A stretch of 64,000 bases of DNA. It comes from Undaria pinnatifida (Eukaryota > Sar > Phaeophyceae > Laminariales > Alariaceae). The number at the start of each line of letters is the position of its first letter. The first letter of the stretch is position 1. Positions 13,701-28,700 of the stretch are shown in pieces. The notes under the pieces are model-generated. The model was not told where the DNA came from and searched no databases. It saw only the letters and a list, made by a program, of their open reading frames with translations. Location of the stretch: the NCBI GenBank assembly GCA_012845835.1, contig JABAKD010000021.1, positions 10,837,199 to 10,901,198 on the forward strand, written 5' to 3'. Made by a program: the position numbers and the translations under genes.

Positions 13701-16700
13701 CACCCCCCGCCCCCCCAACGCGTTTGTGCAAACCCTCCGTACGCGGTGCAACTATTACCCTTTCAGGCGAACGGTTAACATCACAAATCTACGGTTTCGC
13801 CGTTCACCATCCATCCCCCTCTCCCCCCATTTTATGTCCTTGTGTATTGTTTATTACACCCCCCCCACCGTGTTTTTAATCAAACCCTCCGCACGCGTTG
13901 TAACCATTACCGTTACAGACGAACGGTGAATATAACGGATTTGTCGGTTTCGCCCTTCACCATTCCGGAAGTAACGGTCTGCTACGAGGACTGCATGGAT
14001 GACGATGACTCTTCCTACACGCTATCGCTCTCCACCGAGTGAGTTTTCTCGGCTCTTTTTTTCTTTTGATCTATCTGCAGCTCGTGTTGCTTTATCATTT
14101 TGATCGTTTTCGGTCTCCCTTTTAAAAAAGTCGGTTTTATGTCGAACGCTGTGTTCGGGTTTCGTTTTTTTTTCGTTCCACGTGTTTTTCATCGGGCTTT
14201 TACTTTCGAGTTTTTTTTTTCCGAGCAGAACAATTATCGTTCGACTGGTTTGTTCGGTTTTGGTTTGAGGTACTTTTTTTTATTGTTTGTTTACGTGAGT
14301 TTTATCTCCACCATTGAACTTTTTCTAGTGCCATCAGAACGACTCCCCACTGCAATAGTGTTCCTGTTACAATCTTATCGACTCTCAGTGTTCGTCTTCT
14401 TGCTTTTTAGCATGTGATAGGTGCCCCGTGCCATCATGCTGCGTTAGGTGTGTTTTCGCTTTAGTCCGTGTTCTGATCGGACACTAAAGAAAAATAATGG
14501 CGCAGTCCCTCGCCCCCCCATCCCCCAAGAGAACGCTGCTCTGAACGCCCCCCCCCCCCCCCCCCCCTCAATCCGCCCCCCTTCCGCTCTCCTTTCCGCT
14601 GATCAGAATGCCCTTCCCACCCTGTCCCCGTCGCCCCACCCATCTTTCCCCTACCACATAATATTTTCCTCTTCGTCGTTCCCCTTTTTGTCGCGGTGGG
14701 ATGAAACTCCGGCCTTGTTTTCAGGTTCGAGCTCGGGTGGGAAGACATATCGAAAGATATTTCACGGTTCAACCTCAGCGGAAAGTACATCGGGGAGACG
14801 GGGTATCTGGTAAGAAGTACGCACCCTATAGCGGTAGTGGTGTTCCGCCTATATTGCCGGTTGAGCAAGCAGCGCCAGTTGTCCGCTATAGTGCCTTCGA
14901 GCCTTCCGCGTGGTTGAGCAAGCGCAGATTGACCCCGAGCTTCTGCATATACAGAGCCGGTTGCCCCGGTGGCGTATCAGGTTATCCTCGAGCCTGGTGT
15001 AGGTCAGTTTCGCGAGTTCGAGCCCCGCCGAGTGCATACTCGTATAAATTCGTTGGGACTTTCTCTTGTGCACAAATTGGCTTGCGGAAAGCGCGAGAGC
15101 GTGAGTTAGCAACAACACTCGATGAAAAATCGACGAGAAGCAGCAGTGGGATCGCTGAACCCTATATGCGCGATAAAAATCGAAGGCAAGAACCGGGGGG
15201 GGGGAAGAGAGGGACGACACCTGTGACCACGGCTTTTGTCCAGAAGCTGGAAAGAAAAAGTGTGAGAAAAAAAAAGCTTGTACCGGGAAGACAAAATTAG
15301 ATGAACGTGACATGGAAGAGTTTGGTAGACTAGAGAGTAGCGAGAAAACGATCGCTTTCCTAGGAGACAGATGGTGGCCGCAGACGGCGAAGCTGGACGG
15401 GGATAGGGATAAGCAAGCAAACAGTTTTTATATACCTCGTAATATGTGGAAGAAGCGTAATGAGCGCCCCAAATGTTGGAGGTGTCTCTTATTACGAGGA
15501 GGAACGGTGCTCCGTCTAGAAAGGGGTACGTGGTCAACGGTCAAATGACTTAAGGCAAGCTAAAAATGAGTACACCCCCCTTAACATGCCCCAACAAATG
15601 AGTACGCCCCCCTTGACATGCCCCCCTTATCATGCCCCCCTAAAAAATCCCCCCCCCCCTACCCTAGCCTTGGTCACCCACGCCCCCCAACCTAGCCCAA
15701 CTCTGACCCAATCCTCCAAAATATCTTCAACCCGAACACTGATCCAACCCAAATATGTCCTTCGCCCAATCGTCCGCATGATTCGACGATCACCACGCAC
15801 CATGCATGCATGCGACGGGGTGCGGGGACGGGTGGCACAACGAAAAACAGTCCATCGGATTCGGAGGAACCGAGATGACAGACGCGGAAGACTACATCAT
15901 CTGCGAGATTACGAGCTCGACCTCGGCCAACTGCACCGACAGGTCTCCCGTCTCTAGGTATCTACCCCCCCCACTCCCACCCCTCACCCCTCCTACCCCT
16001 CCGTTCCGTGTTATCACCACCCAGTGGTTAGCGTTACCGCCCCCCCCCTAAGGTTTTTTGGAAGGATGCACTTCACTCTTCATGCAACTCGCCGAGCACC
16101 TCACGGCGTTTCGCACTTGGTGCAGAGCAATATCCTCCTGGTTGGTGAAAACCCGACGTGCTCCGGCTCGGCTTAGTAAGGATGCAAGGGTCTACGGTCA
16201 TACGACTACGGCCATGCACAAACCGAGTACACCCCCTCCCCCTCGCTAGTATGCCTGGTTGGTGAAAATCCGACCATGCTCCGTCCCGGCCTAGTAGGGA
16301 TGTGCGAGTCTATGGTCATACGACTACGGCCATGCGCAAACTGAGTACGCCCCCCCCCCCCCCCCCCCCTCCCCCCCTCGCTTTAGATATACCAGTAGGC
16401 GGGAGGAGGAGGACGTGAATGCACATATGTGCCCGTTTGGCACAACAATAGAGTAGGACTCACGTAGTAGGAGAATGTCAAATATACAAGGAGGAACGGG
16501 ATGTGTTGGAGGAGGAGATGAGGAAATTAGACGAACGTGACATGGAAGAGTTTGGTAGACGAGAGAGTAGCGCGAAAACGATCGCCAATCCTAGGAGATA
16601 GATGGTGGCCGCAGACGTGGAACAGAAAGGGGATAGGATAAGCAAACAGTTTTTATGTACTGCAATGAATGAAAGAAGCATAATGAGCGCCCAAATGTTG

Positions 16701-19700
16701 GAGGTATCTCTATTAGGAGTATGAACGGTGCTCCGTCTCGATAGGGATGCGTGGTCAGGGGTGAAACGACCAAGGCAAGCAATCAATGAGTACGCCCCTC
16801 CTTTTACAGCCACACAATCCCAAGCCCTTGTACTAGTTTCAAATGATTTTACCAGTTGCCAAGGCGTTAACTTCCTTTCCCCTTACCATGTCCATTCGTG
16901 ATAACTGCGTTACCGCTGCAAGCATAATTCAACTCTTAGCCTCTGATTCCTAGGTGCGCGTCCCCAATCTTTGGGTAAGCGGTTAGAAATGGTTGGTAGG
17001 TGACTTTTCGTTTTTTTTCGTTTCTGTTTTTATTGCGGATGGCCTGGTGTGCTGGCTTTGCATGTGTTACTTGTGTTTGGTGCATCGTGCTCGTTGCGGT
17101 TGTGTTTTTATTTTTTCTTGGCCAAATTACCTTGCTGTATTTTGTAATGCGTATCTCTGTCTCGTAGCTTGTAACCGCAGCAGTAGCAGAGCTCGTCTCT
17201 CAAGGAGGCATCGGCGCGGGCACTGACTGGTTGTGCTGAATGTAGATTGGTGGAATGATCAGTTTCATGTTGACAACACTCCCCCCCCGCGCCTGTTCTT
17301 TCTCTCTAGGGTCATGACTTGAATGATTACATAATAGAAGTAGATAGGTGACTGGTTGGTAGTTGGCTAGGTGTTATGGTCAGTTTCGTGCGGTCATGTT
17401 GAGGAGTTTGTTCGTTTGTTCGTATCGAGCTTGCCTAGCGTATTTGTCTTCGTGGCTTAACGAGTGCTATAAAAAAACCCATCGTTTAGAATAACGCGTG
17501 ATTAGTAAATAGTTGGCATTAGCTCATCCACCCAATTATCAACCAGCTATCAAGTCCCCCCAACTCACAGCCTTGTCCCTTCTTCTCTCCCCCTCCCCTT
17601 CGCTCCCTCCCTCCCTCCCTCCCTCCCTTCCTCCCTCCCTCCCTTCCCCCCCGCCTTCCTCCCCCCCTCCCCCTCTCTTTCTCCCCACCGGCCCCGACAT
17701 CATTGGAACTCCCGCTGTTTGTGTCTGCGTTTTCAGTCGAACGACACCTGACCTAGACACCGTGGACTCTGAGATGGAAGTCCACAGCGTCAGCGTAGAC
17801 GGAGATTGGACGACTGTTGTGTTCTCGAGGGACAACACCAACCTCAGCAGCACCGAGGTATGAAACGGCCCACGACGACAACAACTTAAGCAGTCGAGAA
17901 ATCCAGAGCTTAAAAAGAAATGGTAATTAACAGAACCAAAAAAAACGCGGGCGAGTTAAGAAAATTGAGGGGTTGATGGAACTGAGAATTTGATAAATCG
18001 GTGGTTAAAGAAACAGGGAGTTGAAGGTATTAACAATTTAATGAACTGGGGGCTTGAGAAAATTTGAGTTTAACGCCTTTACAATTGGAAATCCATTTTC
18101 GGGGACCAACTACTTGAAATTAGTATTGGAAGGGTTTTTGGGGCTCTGGAGGGGTTTGAAAAAATATTGGGTCCAAGAAGTTGCGAGTTTTTTTAGAAAA
18201 TGGCGGGTTGATAAATTGGGAGCTTAAGGAAAGGGGGTTATAAGGAATCGGGAGTCTAAGGACTTTGGGAGTACGGATCTGAGCGGCACGGGGCTGTGAT
18301 GGGTCGAAGAAAAACGCGGGCGGATTTGTGCTTTGTCGGGCGGTGAACGACACACCAAGTACCAGGCACAATTCCATTGCACAGCTGTGGTGTCAGGTAA
18401 TATATATACATAATTTTATTGCAGCCGTGATATAAGCAAGGATACAGTAACTGTCTGAGCGGATCCTCCATTAGCATGGATGTTCACTCTGTCTCGTAGC
18501 ATCGACGGAGACCGGACGATTGTCGTGCACTCGAGGGACAGCACCATCCGCCGCGGCACCGAGTTGATATCGGTTGACAAGGTAGGGGAGGTCACTTTTT
18601 GAGCCGGGGTGGAGCATCAGTCCCTGAACTTCTCACACGAGGAGCTCAATATCTCACCCACTACCACATGACTTCAAAGGCACCACCCGACCAAGCTTTT
18701 ATGCCTCAGTCTAGTCCTAAACAAGCATGTACTAGTGAAATTACTTGACCACGGCATACAACCGCTAGTTCCTTACTTCAGGAGACTGATTCTACAATAC
18801 CCCCCCCAAAGAAACCAGCGGTTTTCTTCAACGAACGTTTCAGGGCTGCTCGACACAAGGAAGGATACTGTTGAAAGAAAAGTATCCACATGTTTTCTTG
18901 TGTGCAAAGGTCTATCGATTGATGACGTCGGGGTGTCGAGGGACACCGTGTTTCAGGAGATACGACCGGGGGCTGGTTTGAAACTGGCGATTTCGTTGAA
19001 GACAAGTTGGGGGGGCTACCGTAGTAAGACTCAGGAGCTCATTCGGACATGTAAATTTTTAGTTAATCCAACAACTGCAACCCCTGCCGTGGGATGACTC
19101 TTTTTTCGAGCGTTTTTTTCGCAATGGCTCGGGGTCACTCGCCCCTCCCCCGGTCGGTCCCCTTGCGGTCTCTTTCAGCTCTCGTGCTGGTTTTTAGTTT
19201 TTCGATATGAATCCACAATGGATATGGTAAGCTACGCTGCGCCAAGCACATCGCCCGAAGTATTTCTTTCTGTCTTCCTCGAGGTATATACAGGGTCGGT
19301 CACTTGTGCGAGTAGCTAAAACCCGTGGTAGCAGACAACGTGGGTACCAAGATCATGGTGTAGACAATATAGATCACATAGACCATTTAGATCATATAGA
19401 TCATATAGATCATGACACACGCGACGGTAGAGGTGCCCCATTTTTGTTCTCGCAGCTACGTAGCTAGACCCTGACCTGCAGGGAGCTCTACACATCAACC
19501 CCCCTCAAAAAAAAATACTCATCATTAGAGCAATTAGCTGAATTTTGAAGCCGATGAACAAAAAACCCCGGCCCCCAGGTACTCACAAAACAATATTTTA
19601 GCAAAAAGAAAAACGAGAATGACGTTCCGACGATTGTGGGTTAAGGTTGGGGTAAGGCGCTTCGTCATTCTCGGAAAAATGTTTTTGTCGAAAAATTGCC

Positions 19701-22700
19701 CTATATCTCTATCCTAGCGCGCGTCTCGTGTACATTCCATAACTACCGATATGATGTGTTTGCGCAGGCTATGTGAGGTACAGATCCGATGAAGAATCAG
19801 CGCGGACACTGGGTGTGCTGGGTGTCGCTGGGTAGAAAGAACGGTAGAATGTGAATGGAGACAACACAGACCCAAACCCAGGAATATGTACTACGTCGCG
19901 CAGATCGTACGTCAACGTGATCTACAGACCACGCACATCATTTAGACCAGGAGTGTAAACGAAATAGATCACAAAGGGGGCTCTGATCTGCAGACAACCT
20001 GTGAAATTGGTTGAGCCATTCGCAGGACGCCTGTGTAAATATGACGGACATGGAACGATAGTCTTTGATTGCGTGAATCAAGATTGGTAACGGCAGGCGC
20101 TAGACATTTACTTCGTGCTGACATCATTGCCAACACCACTGCTACCACCACCACCACCACCACCACCACTACCACCACCACCACCACCACCTTACCCCCC
20201 CCGCGCCAAACTCCTCCTAGACCCACCACCACCACCACCACCACCAAAAGGTCAACTCCCCACCCCAGTATCCGCCCACCCCAACACCCGCCCACCCCAA
20301 CACCCGCCCACCCCAACCGCCACAACATCCAGCGCCATCGTCACCATCACCATCACATCATCATCCCCACCACCCCCACCACCAAGACTACTACCATGGC
20401 TACTATCATCAGCGATATCACCATCACCACTACCACTACCACCCCTCCCCCCCCCCTCGCTCCACCCGCGCCCCCTCCACCCCACTATGATCACCACAAC
20501 AATCACCATCACGGTTATGTATTTGTTCGTGCATGTTTCTTTCAATCCTACTAATCCACGTAAAAATGCCAGCGTAAATGATGATGTCTCCACATCAGTG
20601 GCCCACGCCTATCCCCCCCCCCCCCCGGTGCTCCGTCTCGAAAGGGATGCGCGGACAATGGTCAAATAACTAAGGCAAGCAACAAATGAGTACGCCCCCC
20701 TTCGCATCCCCCCCTTAACATGCCCCCCTTCACATGCCCCCCCCCCCCCCCCCCCCCCTCCCCCCCCCCGCCGACCACAACCACCATCACCGATATTGTG
20801 TACCTTGCCATTCTTGACCATTATGCCTCAGGACTACGATGTCGCAGCAGACGTAGCTGACGACAAATCAACAGACGTCGTGTACGCCTATCGATCGGGC
20901 GAAGGGATCGGACAGCACACCAACAGCAATCGAGGCGCTGCGTCCGTTAACTTTGGGGACGGATCTTCCACCTCCGTAAGTAACTCCAGCTACCGTATGG
21001 TAGTGTGTTCCCAGAAGTGTACTGTAGTGCAGTCGCGGTTCCGTGTTTAGTCCCGCGTATTTTCGCAAGAAGGTTTTGTCACCCAAAGAAAGGTTGCGTA
21101 GTTTTAAGGCGGACGCCATGCTACGATCGAGATGAGCCAGTGTTTGTTTTTGGGTCTCCCCCGCTCGAGCAGCGCTGAACCTGGCCCACAAATTGGTTTT
21201 GAGTGAAAAATGGAAAGTGCAAACCCGATGAACCAACCCATGGCCTCTGTGTAAATCGTTTTTTTTTTTTTATTTTTTTTCAACGACGAGTGCAAGGACA
21301 GAGGTGCACCACTTTTTTTTCCAATTCTACTCCTCGATTTGGGACCTCTCCCAAAACCTGATTTGAAGGGAAAAAAAAAGACTTTGACACCGGATGAAAC
21401 ATCCCATGGCCTAGGTACACGACGAGAATCGTGAAGAAGAATGGCGCATTTTTTCCGACGATGTTGGGTTAAGGAGCCCCGTCATTCAGAAACAATTTCC
21501 GCCAAAAAACGGTATACCCTAATACCTCTGTCGTAACTTTTGGGTTAAGGAAATCGTCATTTAGAAAAAATTTCCGCCAAAAAACGGTATACCGTAATAC
21601 CTCTATCGTGGCTTTTGGGTTAAGGAGCTCGTCATTCAGAAAAATCCGCCAAAAAACGGTATACCTTAATACCTCCATATTGGATTTTGGGTTAAGGAGC
21701 CCCGTCACTCTTTCCGCCAAAAAACGGTGTACCTTAATACCCCTATCGTAGCACGCGTCAAACAGAACGAAACATCCAGCGAGTTTGGGTTAAGGAGCTC
21801 CGCCGTTCAGTTCAGATCGAATTTCGGCCAGAAAATGCTACGTCCCTATCGTGGCAGGCGTCGGTGGGTTAGCAACCGTTTGGGATAATGGAAGGGTCTC
21901 AACGTTTTATTCTCGGCGTTTTTTGTGGCTGTTCTTGGTTATCTACGGTGCCCTCATCCGTTTCATTTTGGTTTTGATGTGTTTTGAGTTACCCTCTCTC
22001 TGGTATAGCGACCATTTTTTTTTTCATTTCGCCCTGATCGTCGTGACCTAAATGTTTTTCGCGTCACCTAACCCTATTTTCTATTCATTCATTCATTTAT
22101 TCATTCATTCATTCATTCATTCATTCATTCATTCATTCATTCATTCATTCATTCATTCGTTCGTTCGTTCGTTCATTCATTCGTTTGTTCATTCATTCAT
22201 TCATTCATTCATTCATTCATTCATTCATTCATTCATTCATTCATTCATGCATTCATTCATGCATTCGTTTGCTCATTTATTCATTCATTCATTCATCCAT
22301 TCGTTCGTTCACTCATCCGTTAATTAATTCATTCGTTCGATCACTCAAAATCCATTCATTCATTCATTTCATTCATTCGTTCATTCATTTATTCATTCAT
22401 TCATTCATTCATTCATTCATTCATTCGTTCTTTCGTTCATTCATTTATTCGTTCGTTCGTTCCTTCCTTCATTCAGCACTACCCCAATTATAAACTTCAT
22501 AAGGATAACAAGAAGTTGAATCGATGTTTCTTGCCAGCTCTTCGTTCCTAGTAGACACCAAATTGGAAAACAGCCCACCATAAGCAGCACTCCAGCCTAA
22601 ATGTGACAGAACAGTAATATTGTGACACGTGAAAAATCAGGTCGCTGCCAATTCCCAGCTCTTGGTGACCATTAGACAGCTAGTTCGAAGACAGTCAGTC

Positions 22701-25700
22701 CACCGTAGAGCACTCTTCAGGGTAAACGTGACAGCGCGCTAACCATTTTCTACCTACATTTCTAATAGATTTGCGAAGAAGACCAAGATTTCTTCCTGTT
22801 CCACGGCGCCGTGATCCTCGTGGCCTGGATGTTTTTCGCTCCGCTGGGTATCTACTACGCCAGGTGGGTTTTGACTCTCTTTTAACCCTTTGTGTCGAGC
22901 GGCAAGAAAAAAAAAGAGAAGAATTGGTGAGCAAAATCAGCGAATAAGCTGTGATGATTGCAGCCTCGCAGACAGATCCTGAATGATTGGAGTCGTGCCA
23001 CGCTTGGGGTTGCCGTTTTGGGATCCTCCGTTTCTGGCATCCTGATTTGGTCGACCTACTCAAGAGAGGGGCTACCGGTTAGTCTGGCGCATGTTTTCGA
23101 GTAAATCTGTTTTTCGGACTAGGCACGTGCTACGATAGATGTATTAGGGTATGCCTTTTTTTGGCGGAAGTGGTTTCTGAATGACGAACGAGGCTCCTTG
23201 ACCCATAATCGTCTGGAAAAAAAATGCCATTTTTTTTCTTTTTTGGGCGTGATTCTCGGTTGTGTACCTATAGGCCAGGGTAATTTTTCATCTGTTTTTC
23301 TTTAGAAGGTTTTAGTTTTCTCCTCCAAAATCAGTTTTTTTGAGAGAGAGGTCTTGAGCTCCCATTTTTTTTCTTGTGCCTTAAAAAAAAAGGCGGTGCA
23401 TCTCTATCGATGCACGCGTCACTGCCGCATCAAATCGACGAGCAGTGGGATTGCTGAACCCCTACGCGCGAAAAACAATTGAAGGGGCAAGAACCGGGGG
23501 GGGGGGGGGAGAGTGACGACACCTGTGACCACGGCTTGTCAAGAAGCTGGAAAAGTAAACGTGTTCGCCAAAACAAAAAAAAAATAAAGAAGAAAGGAAG
23601 GAACGTTGGTCGGGTTGCGCGAACGAACGTCTTTGAAGTCATGCTCCGGGTGATGTTGATGATGACCTAGCTCCTCGCGTTCAAGAGCTCAGAAAATTAT
23701 TGGAATCTTCTTCTGCGCTCCTACCGTGGGACGAGTCAATGGTTGAGCGAACCAATGAATAATTTGTGCCAGGTGCGGACTAATCAATATGACGCGTGCT
23801 ACGGTGTGTAGAGGTGCATCACTTCTGTTCAGGGGTTCCTCAATTTGGGAGCTTAAGACACGCCTCTCTGAAAAAATCCGAAAATGGAGAAAAAGTAAAA
23901 ACTGCGACCGGGTGAAAAATCCCACGGCTTATTATGTACAAAACGAGAAACAAGAATGGTGTACGATTTCCGACGATTTTGGGTTAAGTAGCCCCGTCCT
24001 TCAGAAACCATTTTCGCCAAAAAACGGTATACCTCTATCGTAGAACGCGTGATATGCTAAGGGAAGAGACAAAAGAATATCTGAATGGCTTCACAGGTGC
24101 CGAAAATGAGACCCCTTGACTTATGGGAGGGGATTGGTGGCGGATACACACAGGGTTGGTGGTCGTAGCTTCGGAAAAACAGTTCCGAATTAATGACTAT
24201 ATTGAGCGAATGGATGATATGTATGCTCGAGTGGATTGCTTCAGTGGCCAATGAAAAACCGAAGGAGCACACCCGGACGGCTCCGCGCGGGTCGGAAGGG
24301 AGACTCTGCGACCATGAGGGCGATGTGGCGGCAGCGCAATTGTGGGTCTTGATGATTGTAGCCATGAATGCACCGATGAACGAATATTTGAATGAACACG
24401 CGAATAAAAAAATACGTGTACGGGGTGAATGAAAAGTAGGCAAGTGAGCGAATATCTAAATAATTTACCTCGGCAGGGAGACTCCGTGACTATGGTTGGA
24501 GCGATGTAGTGGCAGCGCCATTTTTTTTCTTTTTTTCTTTGCCCATCCAATACATTGCACTTTTCATTCTCCTTCTCGCTTCCTAGTCGTAACTCAGATC
24601 CGGGACTGCTAAGTAGGCTCTTCTCCCCCCTCCCCAACTACGATACACGCCTTCACTTTTATCGCGACAGTACTCCAGCCCTTTCCTCCCTCGTCGACTC
24701 GCATCGAATTCATGTGGAGGTGATGAGTGTAGCCTCGGAGATGGTCCCGAATTGATGGCTTAGGCGTACGAATGAAACATGGAATGGATTACTAGCTAAG
24801 CGAATGAACAAATGAAGGGATGGCTCGGCGGTCCTGCACGTGCCGGAGGGGATATCATGTTATTACGGGATTGATATGGCAGCAGACCTATGGAGCTGAT
24901 AATCATAGCCTCTGAGATGGTCCCGAATGAATGGCCAAGCGAACGAAAGACTGCTCGAATGCAAAAAAAAAAGCTAAAGCGAATGAATGTCAATCTGAAC
25001 GAATTCACAGGTGCCGGAAGGGAGACTCTTTGGCACGGGGGCGATGTGACAGCAGATCTATGGAGTTGATTATCACGGCCTCGGAGATGGTCCCGAAACG
25101 AACGGCCACGCAAACGAAAGAATAATCGAACGAAAAAAATCTGAAGCGAATGAATGAATATCCGAATGACTTCGCAGGCATCGGAAAGGAGATTATGTGA
25201 ATATGGGGGCGATGTGGTGGCAGCGGTATATGGAGCTGATGATCGTAGCCTCAGAGATGGTCCCGAAATGAACGGCCACGCAAACGAAAGAATAATCGAA
25301 TGAAAATTAAAAAGTAAAGCAAATGAATGTCAGTCTGAACGAATTCACAGGTACCGGAAGGGAGACTCTTTGGCACGGGGGCGATGTAACAGCAGATCTT
25401 TGGAGTTGACTATCACAGCCTCGGAGATGGTCCCGAAATGAACGGCCTCTCAAACGAAAGAATAATTGAATGAAAAAAAAAACTAACGCGAATGAATGAA
25501 TATCCGAATGACTTCGCAGGTATCGGAAAGGAGATTCTGTGAATATGGGAGCAATGTGGTGGCAGCGGCATATGGAGCTGATGATCGTAGCCTCGGAGAT
25601 GGTCCTGCCTCTCAGCATCACCGCCATATTTTCCACCGGCGGCTCCCACAACTCTTCGCATGCTAAGTGAGTTCATAACTGGCTGCGGTAGTGGATACGG

Positions 25701-28700
25701 AGGCGGCGGCAGGGCGAGGGGCTATTTTTATACATTGGACGGTTGAACTCATTGTATGCATAGCCGTAGTGGTCGCATGCTTATAGACCCTCGCATCCCT
25801 ATCATTCAATACCGAGACGGAGCACGTCGGGTTTTCACCGACCAGGCAGACATCGCGTGCACCAAGCGCGAAATACCGCGAGGTGTTCGATGGGGGGGAT
25901 ACTCATTTCATGCATAGTCGTGGCCAGGGGGGGGGGGGGGGGGCGGGGGAGTTGGACGGATGTGATTTTGATCACGCCTTACAACGTTTCCGCCGTATGT
26001 TCCGCTTCCGGCTACTACATATCTTCGCGTTCGAAGTGAATCCTCATCTGGCTATGGCACCGGAGGCGGAGCCGGGAAGGGGGGGGGTCTGCAAAGGAGG
26101 GGGGAAGATGAGGACACTTTTAGTCGATGCAAAGGGAGGGGAGAGGAGCTGGATTTCGACGGGGCACAGGAAGGAGACAAAACAGCGATGGAAGCGCGGT
26201 CGAACATGGACTGCATTTGGACTAAGTTTGCATACGCCAATACGGAATCGTCAATTGACATCACCATGACTTCGCATTTCCGAAACACGATCGGTAGAAA
26301 CAGTGCTAGCATCCACCCATAGAACAATGACGCGACCTTTCCTCTCTCAACATTCTTTCCATGCATACCGATCTCCGAATAGGTGGGGTTTCTACATGAT
26401 GTCAGCCATTTTTTTGCAGATCCTAACGGGATGGCTGCGCACCAAGGCTCTGGAGGGCAAGTACTCCAATTTTTCCAGATTTCATCGGGTGAGAAAAGTT
26501 GAACTGTACAGGGAGGGGGGGGCGGGCTGGCTTCGACTCACCGTATGCGACGGTGTACGGCACACCCCCTCGGACGAGTTCCGTATGCCGATTTTTCGAC
26601 GACCGGTAGAGTCTAGACGCCGAGCGACACGTCTACGGAAAGAGCCGGACGACATCCTCCCAAAGCCGCCACCGTTGTTATTCCTACCGCGCTGGTTTCG
26701 GAGGAAACCGGCTCAGCATTTCATACCAGGGGGGGTGTTACACACTAACACTATTACGAAGATCCATTGAAAACAGGATGAAATCACACACTAAAACAGG
26801 GAAGCGTCGCCACCATTCAGGAGAGCTCTCCTACGCTAAGAGACTGTGTTCGATTGAGGCTCTGTATGCCGGGTGAGACCAGCCAACGAAATTTACTTGA
26901 ACCGAACGCTAGCAAGCAAAGGCAGGCTCTGTATGCCGGGTGAGACCATCCAACGAAATTTACTTGAACCGAACGCTAGCAAGCAAAGGCCTTTGCCCCC
27001 TTTTTTTAGTTCGACAATTCATCCTGCTAACAGTAGATCTCCGTAATAACCCTGTCGTATACGGCCAGAGAGCGGCCTATGGCTTGGGTTCAGGTGTGTC
27101 TGGGCCGGCTACGTTGGGGGAGGTACGCTAGTTTTTCACCAATGGGCTTGAGCTACTCGCGCAAGTGAGTGTGTGCCTCCCTGACCAAAAACCTGGAGGC
27201 CCTTTGCTTGGCGGGCCGCTTCGGGTTCAGATCACAAAAAAAATGAAACAGCACGAAAGCTTGAAAGGTCAGGTCGCAAAGAAGCAGGGAGGGGTCACTC
27301 GCGCAAAGTTACCCCTAGAGCTGCTGCCGAAAAGGGCGCCCTCCCAAGCGTGACCCCCCCCATGGCAGCCTAAATATACAAATAACAGTTGGCCTCGGTT
27401 GGCGCCGACGCTGTAAAAACATTACATGTATATTCGGTTTGGCGTTGGTTGGCAACGACGCTGTAAAACATGCCAATCACTGCGTGAGCTAGATAACCAC
27501 GGTACCGTATTTGATGTTTTTTTTTTTTGGTGGTCACCACCATGATGATTGTCGAGTTTGATCATGTTGTGCGGGGTGGAGAACCCTAACTCCGCACAAG
27601 GGGAATGATCGCATCGCGTAGTATGGACATGGTAAGGCACCCACGGCGCAGTTACATAGTAATACCTATTGCTGCCTCTGGAGTGGCCACACCAGAAAAC
27701 AAGGTGACTCATTGGCACTGTCATCCATAAGCAAGAACGTAGGCACAAGGTGCCGAAGTTCTTCTTACGAGTGGTTCTTGGAAGGATGCACTTCACCCTT
27801 TATGCGACTCGCCGACCACACACCTCACGGCGCTTGGCACTTGGTGCAAGCAGTTTCTGCCCGTTTAGTGAAAACCCGACGTGCTCCGTCACGGAATAGT
27901 AAGGATGCGAGGGTCTGTGGTCATACGACGACGGCCGTGCACAAACTGAGTACCCCCCCCCACACGGTAGCCACGGTCGCCATGTAGATCTCTCTTAAAT
28001 CGGGGCACTTGATGCGTGTTACGATACATGTAGCACTTTTTTTTTCTATATGCTTTTTTGAGAAACGGGGACTCCGTAAAAACCCAAACATCGTCCACAT
28101 TTAATTTTTTGATGTTTGCAAATAAATACATGCTTTTGGTACGTAGATCATGAATCTCTGCCCATCAAAAAAACTTGCAATTTTCAGTCTGCTAGGACCA
28201 AAAATCGTCCACGTTTTTTCTTGTTTTTTTTTGCAAATATGAATGCTTCCTGGTACGTAGGCCGTGAACCTCTTCATCGAGTTGCAATTTTCATAAATCT
28301 CTGTTCATCGAGTTGCAATTTTCAGTTTCCTAAAACCAAAAATCGTCCACAATTTTCATTCTTCTTTCTTTATTTGAAAGTATGAATGCTTTTGGTACGT
28401 AGGCCATGAAACCTGTTCATCGAGTTGCAATTTTCGGTTTGCTGCATAATGTTTTTTGTTTTTCTTTGGGGGTGGGAGGGGGTGCCAAATATATATATAT
28501 AATTTTTCAAGTTAGTAGCTTGAAAAAAAAATGGTGCAGACCGTGGCTACGGGGGGGGGGGGGCATGTAAAGGGGGGCGTACTCATTTGTTGCTTGCCTT
28601 AAGTCATTTTCCCGTTGACCACGCATCCCTTCCGAGACGGAGCACCATTCCTACTCCTAATAGAGACACCTCCAACATTTTGGGGCGCTCAGTACGCTTC

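Noticed and set aside
13721-13820. Alternative (mutually exclusive) exon 9
   Set aside because: It has an AG and a matching start but leaves frame within about 30 bases of the acceptor.
18476-18595. An extra exon between exons 12 and 13
   Set aside because: It resembles exon 12, but its acceptor phase does not fit exon 12's phase-0 end; read as a decayed duplicate.
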